DNA from: Micromonospora chokoriensis
GTDB lineage: Bacteria > Actinomycetota > Actinomycetes > Mycobacteriales > Micromonosporaceae
NCBI RefSeq assembly: GCF_000718555.1
Contig: NZ_JOAN01000009.1
Coordinates: forward strand, 124,001-188,000
Direction of reading: 5' to 3'
Length of the DNA stretch: 64,000 nucleotides
This document shows positions 17,501 through 25,704 of the stretch, one piece after another. The notes below the pieces were generated by a model. That model saw nothing but the letters and a program-made list of their open reading frames with translations. It made no database searches and was not told the DNA's origin. Positions within the stretch are counted from its first letter, which is position 1. The number at the start of each line of letters is the position of its first letter. A program made the translations under genes and the position numbers.

Positions 17501-17834
17501 GGGTCCACCGTTGTTCGTCCTGTCCCTCAAGGCCGGCGGCACCGGGCTCACCCTGACCGCCGCCAACCACGTGGTGCACGTGGACCGGTGGTGGAACCCG
17601 GCGGTCGAGGACCAGGCCACCGACCGGGCGTTCCGGATCGGGCAGAGCCGACGGGTGCAGGTCCGCAAGTTCGTCTGCGCCGGCACGGTGGAGGAGAAGG
17701 TGGCTGCGATGATCGCCGACAAGCGCAGCCTCGCCGAGCGGGTGGTCGGCACGGGTGAGCAGTGGATCACGGAGTTGTCCACCGGCCAGTTGCGGGACCT
17801 GTTCGCGCTGGAGGCCGGGGCGGTGGTGGAGTGA
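14550..17834 (+). CDS. SNF2/Swi2 family DEAD-box helicase-like ATPase
   Basis: A 1094-residue actinobacterial SNF2 ATPase of the HelZ type (M. tuberculosis Rv2101 relatives). Residues 1-470 are Ala/Pro/Leu-rich and family specific, about 470-600 form the SNF2-associated domain, and then comes the motor: Walker A DDMGLGKTVQ (about 648-657), DEAQ box at 746-749, TGTPVENRLADLWS, and the C-terminal lobe with LFTQYAEFG, LKAGGTGLTLT and ATDRAFRIGQ (about 1021-1030). Such proteins translocate on double-stranded DNA and may remodel protein-DNA complexes. GTG start with GAGGGGGAG upstream. The SWIM-domain gene overlaps its stop (GTGA), so the two are translationally coupled. Confidence 0.92.
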   Translation: MLVIHGLWLPGDSSTGGLAVWAEDSAAPPAPVRPGRPPRERPHPFAAGHTELAAVLADAAEPTRLDSALLTLPTLAGAPTDSPELIRTAVAPAARGRLTLARWRVPVLVYAPDAALSLLRTLDDLPAAPGATLRHLAELADFAADLVTRGRLLPGVRTTIGDQAPSAGVPAPSGAAATVPAQAVWRPLLTGTDAAWARALALALPPAARAAVVPAAASPPTAALPPATAAALPPTPGTAPAAIAPTAIGTATLGSDGPELTAAVLVADALDALTDAAARAALATTTLARGLRPGGPAPAWLAALAGPQRDFTIDPAGLATLHAELDAWQRDAAGGPVRASFRLVEPAPDEVTEPILATRALPADSAPVPVESTGGGRWRLEFGLQAADEPGLHVDAGQVWRAPHTLGGLAGRTTSPQETLLAELGRASRLWPDLDAALRTAAPEAMEFDVEGAHRFLSAGAPVLHAAGFGVLLPSWWQRPSARLGARLRARSRTAPGTVGGADAGVGLDALVDYRWEIALGDQPLSAEELATLAELKTPLVRLRGRWVELDPGRLAAGLRLLRSAGELTVADLLRLGLADGEATGALPVLEVTADGALGDLLAGAVERRLAPLDPPPGFRGTLRPYQQRGLAWLAFLRSLGLGGVLADDMGLGKTVQLLALLAGDPPEAGPTLLVCPMSLVGNWQREAARFTPELRVHVHHGAERARGAEFTAAAHGADLVLTTYSVAARDAADLAGIDWHRVVVDEAQAIKNASTRQAEAVRALPARQRVAVTGTPVENRLADLWSIMQFANPGLLGPAATFRKRFAEPIERHGDAEAAERLRRITGPFVLRRLKTDSSIISDLPEKLEMEVLCNLTAEQAALYRVVVDDMLARIETSDGIERRGLVLATMTRLKQVCNHPAQLLRDGSPLEGRSGKLARLTEILEEVLAAGERALLFTQYAEFGAMLRGHLSARFGREVLFLHGGLGKAERDALVQRFQSAQGPPLFVLSLKAGGTGLTLTAANHVVHVDRWWNPAVEDQATDRAFRIGQSRRVQVRKFVCAGTVEEKVAAMIADKRSLAERVVGTGEQWITELSTGQLRDLFALEAGAVVE

Positions 17835-18772
17835 CCGACTACGGGCGTCCCCGTCGGGTCGACGGGGGTCTGCGGGCCCGCAGCGCTCGAGGCGCGATCG
17901 GGCAATCCTGGTGGTCGCGGCGTTTCCTGGAGGTGTTGGAGTCGTTCGCGCTCGGCACCCGGTTGACCCGGGGCCGCTCGTACGCGCGGGCCGGTCAGGT
18001 GCTCAGCCTCGACATCGCACCCGGACAGGTCAGCGCGGTGGTGCAGGGCTCCCGGCCGAAGCCGTACCAGGTGTCGATCGCGCTGAAGCCGTTCCCGGCC
18101 GCGCTCTGGTCCCGGATCGAGAACGAGCTGGCCGGGCAGGCGTTCTTCAGTGCGCGGCTGCTTGCCGGGGATCTCCCCGACGAGTTGGAGGAGCTGTTCA
18201 TCGCCGTCGGCGCGCCGCTCTTCCCGGCCGGCGTGGACGAGTTGACCCAGCGCTGCAACTGCCCCGACTTCGCGGTGCCGTGCAAGCACCTCGCGGCGAC
18301 GTTCTACCTGCTGGCCGAGGCGTTCGACGCGGACCCGTTCGAGCTGCTGCACTGGCGCGGCCGGTCCCGCGCCCAGTTGCTCGACGAACTCCGCGCGCGA
18401 CGGGCCGCGGCCACCGGCACCACCGGCCCGGTCGACGTACCGTCCGAACCGGACGGTGCGGTGTCGACAGTGGACTTTGTCGCGCCGGTCGGTGCCGCGC
18501 GTGCGCTCGCCGGGCTGTCGGCGACACCGCTTGCCGAGGCGGCAGACCGGTTCTGGTCAGCGCCGGTGCCGCTGCCGGATCGGCCGCCCCGACTGGTGAC
18601 CGGCACCGATCTGCTGCTGCGCCAGCTCGGAGCGCCCGCCCCGGCCATCGGTGGGCCGGGGCTGCTCGAACGGTTGCGCCGCGCGTACCGGGCCTTCGGC
18701 CCGGCCGACCAGCGAGCCGTCACGTCCAGCGGTCGAGCAGTCACGTCCAGCGGCGGCGGAATCGCCACATGA
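17831..18772 (+). CDS. SWIM zinc-finger protein, partner of the SNF2 ATPase
   Basis: A 313-residue protein with a SWIM zinc finger, CNCPDFAVPCKHLAATFY (CxCx6CxH), around residues 140-157. SWIM fingers bind DNA or proteins, and in actinobacteria this gene directly follows the SNF2 ATPase. The start GTG overlaps the helicase stop codon. The N-terminal half (GAIGQSWWSRRFLEVLES, GRSYARAGQVLSLDI) is the standard conserved part. The C-terminus ends in two copies of RAVTSSG from a short DNA duplication, and its last 32 bp overlap the convergent DUF3040 gene. The pair may act in DNA repair or chromatin-like remodelling; that is inferred. Confidence 0.88.
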   Translation: MTDYGRPRRVDGGLRARSARGAIGQSWWSRRFLEVLESFALGTRLTRGRSYARAGQVLSLDIAPGQVSAVVQGSRPKPYQVSIALKPFPAALWSRIENELAGQAFFSARLLAGDLPDELEELFIAVGAPLFPAGVDELTQRCNCPDFAVPCKHLAATFYLLAEAFDADPFELLHWRGRSRAQLLDELRARRAAATGTTGPVDVPSEPDGAVSTVDFVAPVGAARALAGLSATPLAEAADRFWSAPVPLPDRPPRLVTGTDLLLRQLGAPAPAIGGPGLLERLRRAYRAFGPADQRAVTSSGRAVTSSGGGIAT

Positions 18773-18998
18773 TCGCGGCGTTGGCCACCAGCACCACCGC
18801 GCAGATCGCGCCGGTCATTCGACCGGCGAACACGGCTATCGCCGGCAGCGACGCCCACAGCACGATGGTCAACAACATCAGGTAGCGGCCCCTGCGGGCC
18901 CGGACCCGGTGGTCCAACCGGGCGAAGAAGGCCGGGTCACTCTCCCGGAGCTGACGGGTGATCTGGTCGAATCTGCGCTGATCCTCTTTGCTGAGCAT
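18741..18998 (-). CDS. DUF3040 family membrane protein
   Basis: An 85-residue actinobacterial DUF3040 protein: MLSKEDQRRFDQITRQL, a short basic linker, then two hydrophobic helices (about 43-60 and 63-77) and a basic tail MWRFRRRWT. Function unknown; typical size. Its 3' end overlaps the end of the SWIM gene by 32 bp in convergent orientation, so antisense RNA between them is possible. Start ATG at 18998. Confidence 0.85.
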   Translation of the reverse strand: MLSKEDQRRFDQITRQLRESDPAFFARLDHRVRARRGRYLMLLTIVLWASLPAIAVFAGRMTGAICAVVLVANAAIMWRFRRRWT

Positions 18999-19429
18999 GG
19001 CGCTGCCTTCCCCTCACGCGTTCAGCGGTTCGGCGGCATACCCGCTGCGGTGGCGGCTCACGCTCGCACGCTGCTGCTACTTTTCCTCCACGCGAGGTCG
19101 TCTCATGTCCGGCTTACCCGAACCTTAAGTTTGCCTTTGGTGGTGAACGGCGCCGAAAGTGCCGCGTACGGCGGCGCGGTCCGATCCGTGCTCGGCTGCC
19201 GCGCGTACGCCCTGCTGAGGCGGTCTGCGTGCGGACCCGCCCCACCGCCCGCCGCCGATGTGGCGCTGAGCGCTGTCTTAAGTGCCCTCACGAGTGCGGT
19301 TCCGGCCGCCTTGAAGGGCCCTGGGGCCTTGGTTACCTTGCCGTAGCAACCCCCTCAGGCAAAGTCGCCGCACCTGCCGCACCTGCCCGGTAGCAGCTTC
19401 CGGCGCTCATCAGAAATCGGGATTGGTAC
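18999..19429. other. Intergenic region upstream of the redox operon
   Basis: About 430 bp with no supported gene. It must contain the promoter of the DUF1800-led operon. I see AT-richer islands (ACCTTAAGTTTGCC near 19121; GGTTACCTTGCCGTAG near 19330) but no convincing -35/-10 pair and no conserved RNA element. Confidence 0.4.
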
Positions 19430-21529
19430 ATGGCCGACCAGAATGTGCCACCACGTCGACCGCGGGACGACCGCGGTTGGGACGGACACCAGCACCACAG
19501 CGCTGACGGTTACGGCGACCCCCACCCGCCCGCGCCCTACGGCTACGACTCGCCCCACCCCCACCAGGGCGGCTACGCCGCGCAGGCCGACCCGCGTGAG
19601 CAGTACGGCGACGGGTACGCGCACGCCGGGCAGCCCGCACCCGCCCCGCGCGGCCCGCAGTGGGTCGGCCCGGAGGGCCTGGGCCGCCCGGCCCCGGCGC
19701 GACCGGCCGGCACCGGACTGCCCACCCTCGACGATGACGATGAGCCGGGTCGCAAGGTCGGCCGACGCAAGGCGATGGTGGCCCTCGGCGGCACCGCCGC
19801 TGTCGTCGCCGGTGGCGCGGCGCTCGCCATGACCCCGCAGTTCCGTGGCCTCTTCGGCGACGAGGCGGCGGCTGGCGACGCGACCGGCAGCACGGTGACC
19901 GACGGCACCGCGGCGCGGCCCAGCGGCCAGCAGCCCAGCACGGTGCGGACGTACACCGAGCAGAACGAGAGCTACATGGGCTCCCGGGCCGGTGAGGCGC
20001 TGAAGAAGAACGCGCCGGCCGGTGGACGGACCTTCTCCGGCCCGGCCGCGGCCGCGGCGGCGACCCAGGTGACCGTGAAGACGGTGCTGGCCAAGGACCC
20101 GATCCTGCACCTGGCCCGGCGCACCACCTTCGGCGTGACGCCCGCCGTGGTCGCCGACATCAAGCGTGAGGGCATCGACGGCTGGATCCGGGCTCAGCTG
20201 GACCCGGGCAAGTTGGAGCCGAGCAAGGGCGAGCTGAAGCTCGCCGAGCTGCCCACCCAGAAACTCTCCGTGCAGCAGCTGCGCGACCAGCGGGACAAGC
20301 TCAACGAGCAGGACGCCCACCCGGAGCGGGAGATGGTCGACGCCACCATCGCCCGGCAGATCTGGTCCAAGCGCCAGCTGTTCGAGGTGATGGTCGACTT
20401 CTGGAACGACTTCCTGCACGTCGCGGCGGACTTCGACGGCGGCGAGGTGTACCGCAGCTCGTTCGACCAGGACGTCGTACGCAAGCACGCGCTGGGCAGC
20501 TACCCGGAGATGTTGGTCGCCGCGAACAAGCACCCCGCGCTGCTGATCTACCTGAACCAGAAGGACTCCCGCAAGGACGCGATCAACGAGAACCTCGCCC
20601 GGGAGAACCTCGAGCTCTACTCGGTCGGTGTCGACGGCGGTTACAAGGAGCCGGACGTCCGGCAGGCCGCCATGTTGCAGACCGGCCGCGGCGTCGACGA
20701 CAAGGGCAAGTACGTCTTCCGCCCCGAGCAGCACTACGTCGGCAAGGTGAAGATCCTCGGCTTCAGCCACGCGAACAACTCGGCCGACCCGAAAAAGGCC
20801 GAAGCGGCGATCGACGCGTACATCACCTACATCGCGCTGCACCCGTCGACCGCGAAGTACGTGGCGCAGAGCCTGGCCACCCGGTTCGTCTCGGACACCC
20901 CGCCGAAGTCCCTGGTGGACCGGCTGGCCAAGTCGTACACCACGAACAACGGCATGATCAAGCCGGTCCTGATGACGCTCTTCTGCTCCTCGGAGTTCTG
21001 GGCCGGGGTGGGCCAGAAGGTGCGCCGGCCGATGGAGTACCTGATCGCCACGTACCGCACCCTGGGCGTCGCACCGGACGCGTCGCCGAAGCACAACAAC
21101 GGCGACAGCAAGCGCACCCCGTACGCCCGGGGGTTGCGCCAGATCCACGACAAGCTGCGCGAGTTGGGCCACTACCCGATGGGTCAGCCCACCCCGGACG
21201 GCTACCCGGACGTCTACATCGCCTGGACCTCCGCCGGCACCATGGTCAACGGCTGGAACGAGGCGGGCGAGATCCTCGCCGGCTACCGCACCACCTTCAC
21301 GTACACGGCGCCGGAGAAGCTGGTCGCCAAGGCGCCGGCGACGGCCGGGGCGTACGTGGACGCTCTCTCCCTGCGGCTGGTGGGCCAGAAGTTGAGCACG
21401 CGGGAGAAGAACCTCATTCTCGGCGTGGCCGGTGTGACGGCGACCGCCAAGGTCGACGCCACGTTCAACGGGGCCATCACCGCCGTCGCGCGGGCGATCC
21501 TCGCTTCCCCCCAGCACCACCTCCGGTGA
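19430..21529 (+). CDS. DUF1800 family protein, putative Tat/membrane-anchored
   Basis: A 699-residue protein. Residues 1-105 are a His/Pro/Gly/Tyr-rich tail with no fold; then GRKVGRRKAMVALGGTAA (about 106-135) looks like a twin-arginine signal or anchor; from about 215 the DUF1800 domain follows (HLARRTTFGVTPAVVADI, RQIWSKRQLFEVMVDFWNDF, LARENLELYSVGVDGGY, FRPEQHYVG). DUF1800 genes are regularly paired with DUF1501 genes in many phyla; their function is unproved though secretion or surface roles have been suggested. First gene of a five-gene operon; its stop overlaps the next start. The long disordered cytoplasmic N-terminus before the Arg-Arg is unusual for a Tat substrate. Confidence 0.85.
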   Translation: MADQNVPPRRPRDDRGWDGHQHHSADGYGDPHPPAPYGYDSPHPHQGGYAAQADPREQYGDGYAHAGQPAPAPRGPQWVGPEGLGRPAPARPAGTGLPTLDDDDEPGRKVGRRKAMVALGGTAAVVAGGAALAMTPQFRGLFGDEAAAGDATGSTVTDGTAARPSGQQPSTVRTYTEQNESYMGSRAGEALKKNAPAGGRTFSGPAAAAAATQVTVKTVLAKDPILHLARRTTFGVTPAVVADIKREGIDGWIRAQLDPGKLEPSKGELKLAELPTQKLSVQQLRDQRDKLNEQDAHPEREMVDATIARQIWSKRQLFEVMVDFWNDFLHVAADFDGGEVYRSSFDQDVVRKHALGSYPEMLVAANKHPALLIYLNQKDSRKDAINENLARENLELYSVGVDGGYKEPDVRQAAMLQTGRGVDDKGKYVFRPEQHYVGKVKILGFSHANNSADPKKAEAAIDAYITYIALHPSTAKYVAQSLATRFVSDTPPKSLVDRLAKSYTTNNGMIKPVLMTLFCSSEFWAGVGQKVRRPMEYLIATYRTLGVAPDASPKHNNGDSKRTPYARGLRQIHDKLRELGHYPMGQPTPDGYPDVYIAWTSAGTMVNGWNEAGEILAGYRTTFTYTAPEKLVAKAPATAGAYVDALSLRLVGQKLSTREKNLILGVAGVTATAKVDATFNGAITAVARAILASPQHHLR

Positions 21530-22920
21530 GGCACCCGATGGAGAAGACTGTGTACAACTCTTTCCCCCTGCACCCCGAATGCCCCGACGTGCGGCGGCTG
21601 GCCGACAACCCGGCCGAGGCGTTGCTGCGCGCCGAGGCGGACATCGTCGCCGCCGAGAACGCCGCCGAGTTCGACCGCTACCGCACCCTGGAGAACCTGG
21701 AGGAGGCCCAGCAGGACGGTCGGGGCGTCACCCGACGGACCTTCGTCGCCGGTGCCGCGGCCACCGCCACCGCGCTGGCCACCGCCCAGTTCGTCACCAC
21801 GTCGGCGTCGTTCGCGGCGACCAAGACCGGCACCCTGATCCACGTCTTCCTCTACGGCGGGCTGGACGGGCTGAGCCTGGTCGCACCGGACAACGACCCG
21901 GTGCTCGCCAAGGCCCGCCCCGACCTGCTGCTCGGTAACGACTCGCTGGCCCTGGGCCGCGGCTTCAAACTGACCAGCGCCTTCAAGCCGCTGGAGAAGT
22001 GGCTCACGGCCGGCCAGTTGGGCTTCATCCCGGCGGTCTCCGACGAGCGGCTGTCGCGCAGCCACTTCCAGGCCGCCGACGCCTGCAACCTGGGCGGGCT
22101 GCCGAACGAGACCGGTGGCCGGGGCTGGCTCGACGGGCTCGTCGACAACCTGGGCAAGGGCACCGCGTTCCGCAGCGTCGGCGTCGGCAGCACGCTGCCC
22201 CGCTCGCTGGTCGGCAACAACGGCGCGATCTCGCTGAACAACGTCGGGTCGCTGCGGCTCAACGGTGACGAGCGGTTCCGCGCCGCCACCGAGAAGGCCA
22301 TCAAGGGGCTCTTCACCGGGATCAACCACCCGGTCGAGGAGGCCGTGCAGGAGGGCATGGGCGCGCTGGCCACCGCCCAGCGGCTCGCCGCCAAGCCGTA
22401 CCAGCCCGTCGAGGGCGTCAAGTACGAGGGCGTCGGCAACGCGTTCCAGCAACTCGCCCAGCTGATCAAGGGCGGCGCCAACGTCCGGGTCGCCACCGTC
22501 GGCATGGGTGGCTACGACACCCACGAGAACCAGGGCACCCGCGAGGGCGGTCAGCTGCACCGCCGGCTCAACGAGCTGGCCAGCGCGATGGCCGCCTTCT
22601 TCACCGACCTCGGCCCGCAGGCCGCCGATGTGACGATCATGGTGTCCAGCGAGTTCGGCCGCCGGGTCGGCTCCAACGGCGGCGGCACCGACCACGGGCA
22701 CGGCGGGGTCGTCACCCTGCTCTCCGGCAAGAAGCTGGCCGGCTCGCTGCTCGGCACCTGGAACGGCCTGGACAAGCTGGACTCCGGTGACGTGCCGGAG
22801 TACAACAACATGTTCAACGTCTACGGCGCGGTGGCGCAGGGCCGGTTCGGGCTCACCAACGCGGAGGTCGACAAGGTCTTCCCCCGCCAGAAGTACGCCC
22901 CGATGAAGCTGTACGCGTGA
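21526..22920 (+). CDS. DUF1501 family protein, Tat-exported
   Basis: A 464-residue DUF1501 protein, distantly related to the alkaline phosphatase/sulfatase fold. After about 65 residues comes a Tat signal, TRRTFVAGAAATATALAT, with an alanine-rich cut region (ASFAA). The mature part starts TLIHVFLYGGLDGLSLVAP and includes SRSHFQAADACNL, MGGYDTHENQG, VMVSSEFGRRVGSNGGGTDHGHGG and a closing YNNMFNVYGAV, all usual in the family. The catalytic serine or threonine of true sulfatases is not evident. GTG 21526 overlaps the DUF1800 stop; ATG 21538 is an alternative. Also overlaps the next gene by GTGA. Confidence 0.87.
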   Translation: MRHPMEKTVYNSFPLHPECPDVRRLADNPAEALLRAEADIVAAENAAEFDRYRTLENLEEAQQDGRGVTRRTFVAGAAATATALATAQFVTTSASFAATKTGTLIHVFLYGGLDGLSLVAPDNDPVLAKARPDLLLGNDSLALGRGFKLTSAFKPLEKWLTAGQLGFIPAVSDERLSRSHFQAADACNLGGLPNETGGRGWLDGLVDNLGKGTAFRSVGVGSTLPRSLVGNNGAISLNNVGSLRLNGDERFRAATEKAIKGLFTGINHPVEEAVQEGMGALATAQRLAAKPYQPVEGVKYEGVGNAFQQLAQLIKGGANVRVATVGMGGYDTHENQGTREGGQLHRRLNELASAMAAFFTDLGPQAADVTIMVSSEFGRRVGSNGGGTDHGHGGVVTLLSGKKLAGSLLGTWNGLDKLDSGDVPEYNNMFNVYGAVAQGRFGLTNAEVDKVFPRQKYAPMKLYA

Positions 22921-24335
22921 CGCATCCGCACACCCACGCCGCCGGCCGTCGTACCGGGACCTCGTCCCGGCACGGCGGCCGGTCGGCTGCACCCGTACCC
23001 CCGCAGATCCCGGCCCGGCGCGGGCCCGGCGGCCGACGGCTACTGGGCGTGCTGCTCCTGGTTGGCCTGCTCGCCAGTGTGCTGCCGTGGTGGCTGGGCA
23101 CCCCTGCCGGTTCGCTGCGCAGCACCGCCGCCACCGTCACGGCGGCGGGCCGGATCACCGGTCTGATCGCCGGCTACCTGCTGCTGGTGCAGGTGCTCAT
23201 GATGAGCCGGCTGGCGGTGCTGGAACGGTGGATCGGCGGCGAGCACCTGGGTCGCTGGCACCGCGACATCGGGGCCACCCTGCTGGTCACCGTGCTGGCG
23301 CACATGTCGCTGATCCTCATCGGCTACGCCGACCTGCGGAACCAGTCGATCCTCGCCGAGGTCGGCACGCTGCTCGGCGACTACGAGGACATGGTCTCGG
23401 CGTTCGTCGCCACCGGCATCATGGTGCTGGTCGGGTTCAGCAGCGTCCGGGCGATCCGACGGGCGTTGCCCTACGAGCTGTGGCACCTGCTGCACCTGTC
23501 CAGCTACCTGATCCTGCTGCTCGGCTTCGGCCACCAGTTCACCCACGGCGCGCAGCTGTACAAGGCCGGTCCGGTGCGTACCGGCTGGATCGCGCTCTAC
23601 CTGCTGGTGGTCGCCGCGCTGCTCTGGGGCCGCGTGATCGCGCCGCTGGCGTTCAACCTGCGCTACCGGCTGCGGGTCGCCGACGTGGTCGCCGAGAGCC
23701 CGGACACCATCTCCATCTACCTCACCGGCGAACGGCTCGGCCGGCTGGCGATGCTCGGCGGCCAACACTTCCGCTGGCGGTTCCTCACCCGGGGCTGCTG
23801 GTGGCAGTCGCACCCATTCTCCGTCTCCGCCGCCGCGAACGGCCGTTGGCTGCGGATCACCGTCAAGGTGGTCGGCACCCACACCGCGGACCTGCGCGAC
23901 CTGGAGCCGGGCACCCGGGTCTGGGCGGAGGGCCCGTCGGGCACCTTCACCGCCGCGCACCGGCTCCGCGAGCGGGCGCTGCTGATCGCCGGTGGCAGCG
24001 GCATCACACCGATCCGGGCGATGCTGGAGGAGCTGCCGCCGGGCGCCGCGCTGATCTACCGGGCCCGCACCCCCGCCGACGTCCTGCTCAACCGCGAGCT
24101 GGACTGGCTGGCCCAGGAGCGCGACACCTCGGTCTGGTACGTCATCGGCTCCCGCGACGACCCCGGCCCCCGCCAACTGATGAGCCCGGACGGGTTGCGT
24201 CAACTGGTGCCCGACGTGGCCCGGCGCGACGTCTACCTGTGCGGGCCACCCGGTTTGGTGGAACAGTCGGTGCGTGCGCTGCGGCGCGCCGGCGTGCCCC
24301 GACGGCAGATCCACCTGGCCACGTTCGAGCTGTAG
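22917..24335 (+). CDS. Ferric-reductase-like transmembrane flavocytochrome (FAD/NAD(P)H oxidoreductase)
   Basis: A 472-residue membrane oxidoreductase. About six helices between residues 40 and 240 carry the likely haem histidines in RWHRDIG, LAHMSLI, WHLLHLSS and GHQFTHG. The cytoplasmic half follows: FAD binding with HPFSVSAA and GTHTADLRDLEPG, then the NAD(P) part GGSGITPIRAML and YLCGPPGLVEQSV. The enzyme should take electrons from cytoplasmic NAD(P)H to haem and across the membrane. Placed directly before an FMN-binding protein and ApbE, it is likely to feed an extracytoplasmic flavin. GTG start overlapping the DUF1501 stop. Confidence 0.88.
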   Translation: MTHPHTHAAGRRTGTSSRHGGRSAAPVPPQIPARRGPGGRRLLGVLLLVGLLASVLPWWLGTPAGSLRSTAATVTAAGRITGLIAGYLLLVQVLMMSRLAVLERWIGGEHLGRWHRDIGATLLVTVLAHMSLILIGYADLRNQSILAEVGTLLGDYEDMVSAFVATGIMVLVGFSSVRAIRRALPYELWHLLHLSSYLILLLGFGHQFTHGAQLYKAGPVRTGWIALYLLVVAALLWGRVIAPLAFNLRYRLRVADVVAESPDTISIYLTGERLGRLAMLGGQHFRWRFLTRGCWWQSHPFSVSAAANGRWLRITVKVVGTHTADLRDLEPGTRVWAEGPSGTFTAAHRLRERALLIAGGSGITPIRAMLEELPPGAALIYRARTPADVLLNRELDWLAQERDTSVWYVIGSRDDPGPRQLMSPDGLRQLVPDVARRDVYLCGPPGLVEQSVRALRRAGVPRRQIHLATFEL

Positions 24336-24347
24336 GAAGGGCATTTC

Positions 24348-24932
24348 ATGCGTCGCGCGTTCCTCGCGATCACCGGCCTGGCCGCCAGCACCACCGCGTT
24401 GGTGGTGCTCAAGGGCTCGCCGGGCGCCACCCCGGTCGCCCAGAACGTGCCGACCGCCCAGCCGGTCAACCCCACCCCGCTGGGGGTCGACCCGAGCGCC
24501 GACCCGGCCGCCGGCCCACCGACGCCGTCGGTCGCCCCCACGGCGCCGACGTCGCCCAAGCCCGGCAAGACCACCACCCGCCCGTCGGGCACCAAGACGA
24601 CCACGAAGGCCCCCAGCGCACCCCGGACCACCACCAAGGCGCCACAGTCGACCAACCGCCGGGTGACCGGCAACGGCTTCGAGAACGAGTACGGGTACGT
24701 GCAGGTGCAGATCGTCGTCTCGGGTAACCGGATCGTCGAGGCCGTCGCGCTGTCGCTGCCCAGCGGGGGTGAGTCCGACATCCACAGCGGCGACGTCCGC
24801 AACCGCTACGACGGCAGCGGCGGCGAGGTGGTGCAGAAGCAGAACGCGAACCTCAACACCGTCTCCGGGGCCACCGAGACCAGCAACTCCTACAAGCAGT
24901 CGCTGCGCTCCGCCATCGAGCAGGCGTTCTGA
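24348..24932 (+). CDS. Extracytoplasmic FMN-binding domain protein
   Basis: A 194-residue exported protein. The N-terminal hydrophobic segment RRAFLAITGLAASTTALVVL is a signal/anchor; residues about 30-105 are a Pro/Thr/Ala/Lys-rich linker; the FMN-binding domain starts at TGNGFENEYGYVQVQIVV and ends with SGATETSNSY. The motif SGATxT is the site of covalent FMN attachment through phosphoester to a threonine (here probably Thr178), carried out by ApbE. GGAAGGG stands before the ATG. It lies 12 bp after the flavocytochrome gene and 1 bp before apbE, so a flavinylated electron carrier outside the membrane is the natural reading. Confidence 0.9.
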   Translation: MRRAFLAITGLAASTTALVVLKGSPGATPVAQNVPTAQPVNPTPLGVDPSADPAAGPPTPSVAPTAPTSPKPGKTTTRPSGTKTTTKAPSAPRTTTKAPQSTNRRVTGNGFENEYGYVQVQIVVSGNRIVEAVALSLPSGGESDIHSGDVRNRYDGSGGEVVQKQNANLNTVSGATETSNSYKQSLRSAIEQAF

Positions 24933-24933
24933 C

Positions 24934-25704
24934 GTGCGGGCCACGCTGACCCGACCCGGGCTGTGCCGGGTCGAACAGATCATGGGTACGGCGATCACCC
25001 TGGACCTCGCCGACGACCTGCCCCCGGCGACCCTGCGTGAGCTGGCCGATGAGGTCTTCGCCTGGATGCACGAGGTGGACGCGCGGTTCAGCACGTACCA
25101 GCCGGACAGCGAGGTGTGCCGCTTCGACCGGGGCGAGGTGCTGCTCTCCGAGGCGTCCGCGGACCTGCGGTTCGTGCTGGAGACCTGCGCCGACCTGTGG
25201 GGGGCCACCGACGGGTTCTTCGACGCGTACGCCACCGGTCGACTCGACCCGTCCGGCTTCGTCAAGGGCTGGGCGGCTCAGGTCGCCTCGGACCGCCTCG
25301 TCGCCGCCGGTGCCGTCAACCACTGTGTGAACGCCGGCGGCGACGTACGGGTGCGGGGGCTGTCGCCGTCCGGGGAGCCGTGGCGCATCGGCATCCGGCA
25401 CCCGTGGGACGCGATGGCGGCCTGCCTGGTGCTGACCGGGACCGATCTGGCCGTGGCCACGTCCGGCGTCTACGAGCGGGGCCGGCACGTGCTGGACCCG
25501 CGCCGGGGCACGCCGGCCAGTGGGCTGCGCTCGGTGACCGTGGTCGGCACCGACCTCGGGGTGGCCGACGCGTACGCCACCGCCGCCCTGGCCATGGGCA
25601 CTCCCGGCCTGGGCTGGCTGGCCCGCCTGGACGACCACACCCACGCGGCGATAACGGACAACGCCCGTCAGCACCACTCCGTCGACCTCCCGCTGACCGA
25701 CTAG
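24934..25704 (+). CDS. apbE: FAD:protein FMN transferase (ApbE)
   Basis: A 256-residue ApbE, which cleaves FAD and attaches FMN to threonine in target proteins. Motifs: EQIMGTAITLDL, EVDARFSTYQPDSEVCRF, DPSGFVKGWAAQ, VNAGGDVRVRG, VATSGVYERGRHVLDPRRG, VVGTDLGVADAYATAAL. These supply the FAD pocket and magnesium ligands. Length is shorter than in Gram-negative lipoprotein ApbE, and there is no signal peptide, as in many actinobacteria. GTG at 24934 follows the FMN-binding gene stop by one base. The obvious substrate is that neighbour. Confidence 0.92.
   Translation: MRATLTRPGLCRVEQIMGTAITLDLADDLPPATLRELADEVFAWMHEVDARFSTYQPDSEVCRFDRGEVLLSEASADLRFVLETCADLWGATDGFFDAYATGRLDPSGFVKGWAAQVASDRLVAAGAVNHCVNAGGDVRVRGLSPSGEPWRIGIRHPWDAMAACLVLTGTDLAVATSGVYERGRHVLDPRRGTPASGLRSVTVVGTDLGVADAYATAALAMGTPGLGWLARLDDHTHAAITDNARQHHSVDLPLTD

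Noticed and set aside
23040..25265. 741-codon minus-strand frame opposite the flavocytochrome, FMN-binding and ApbE genes
   Set aside because: Composition is a codon shadow; the three plus-strand genes have clear motifs.
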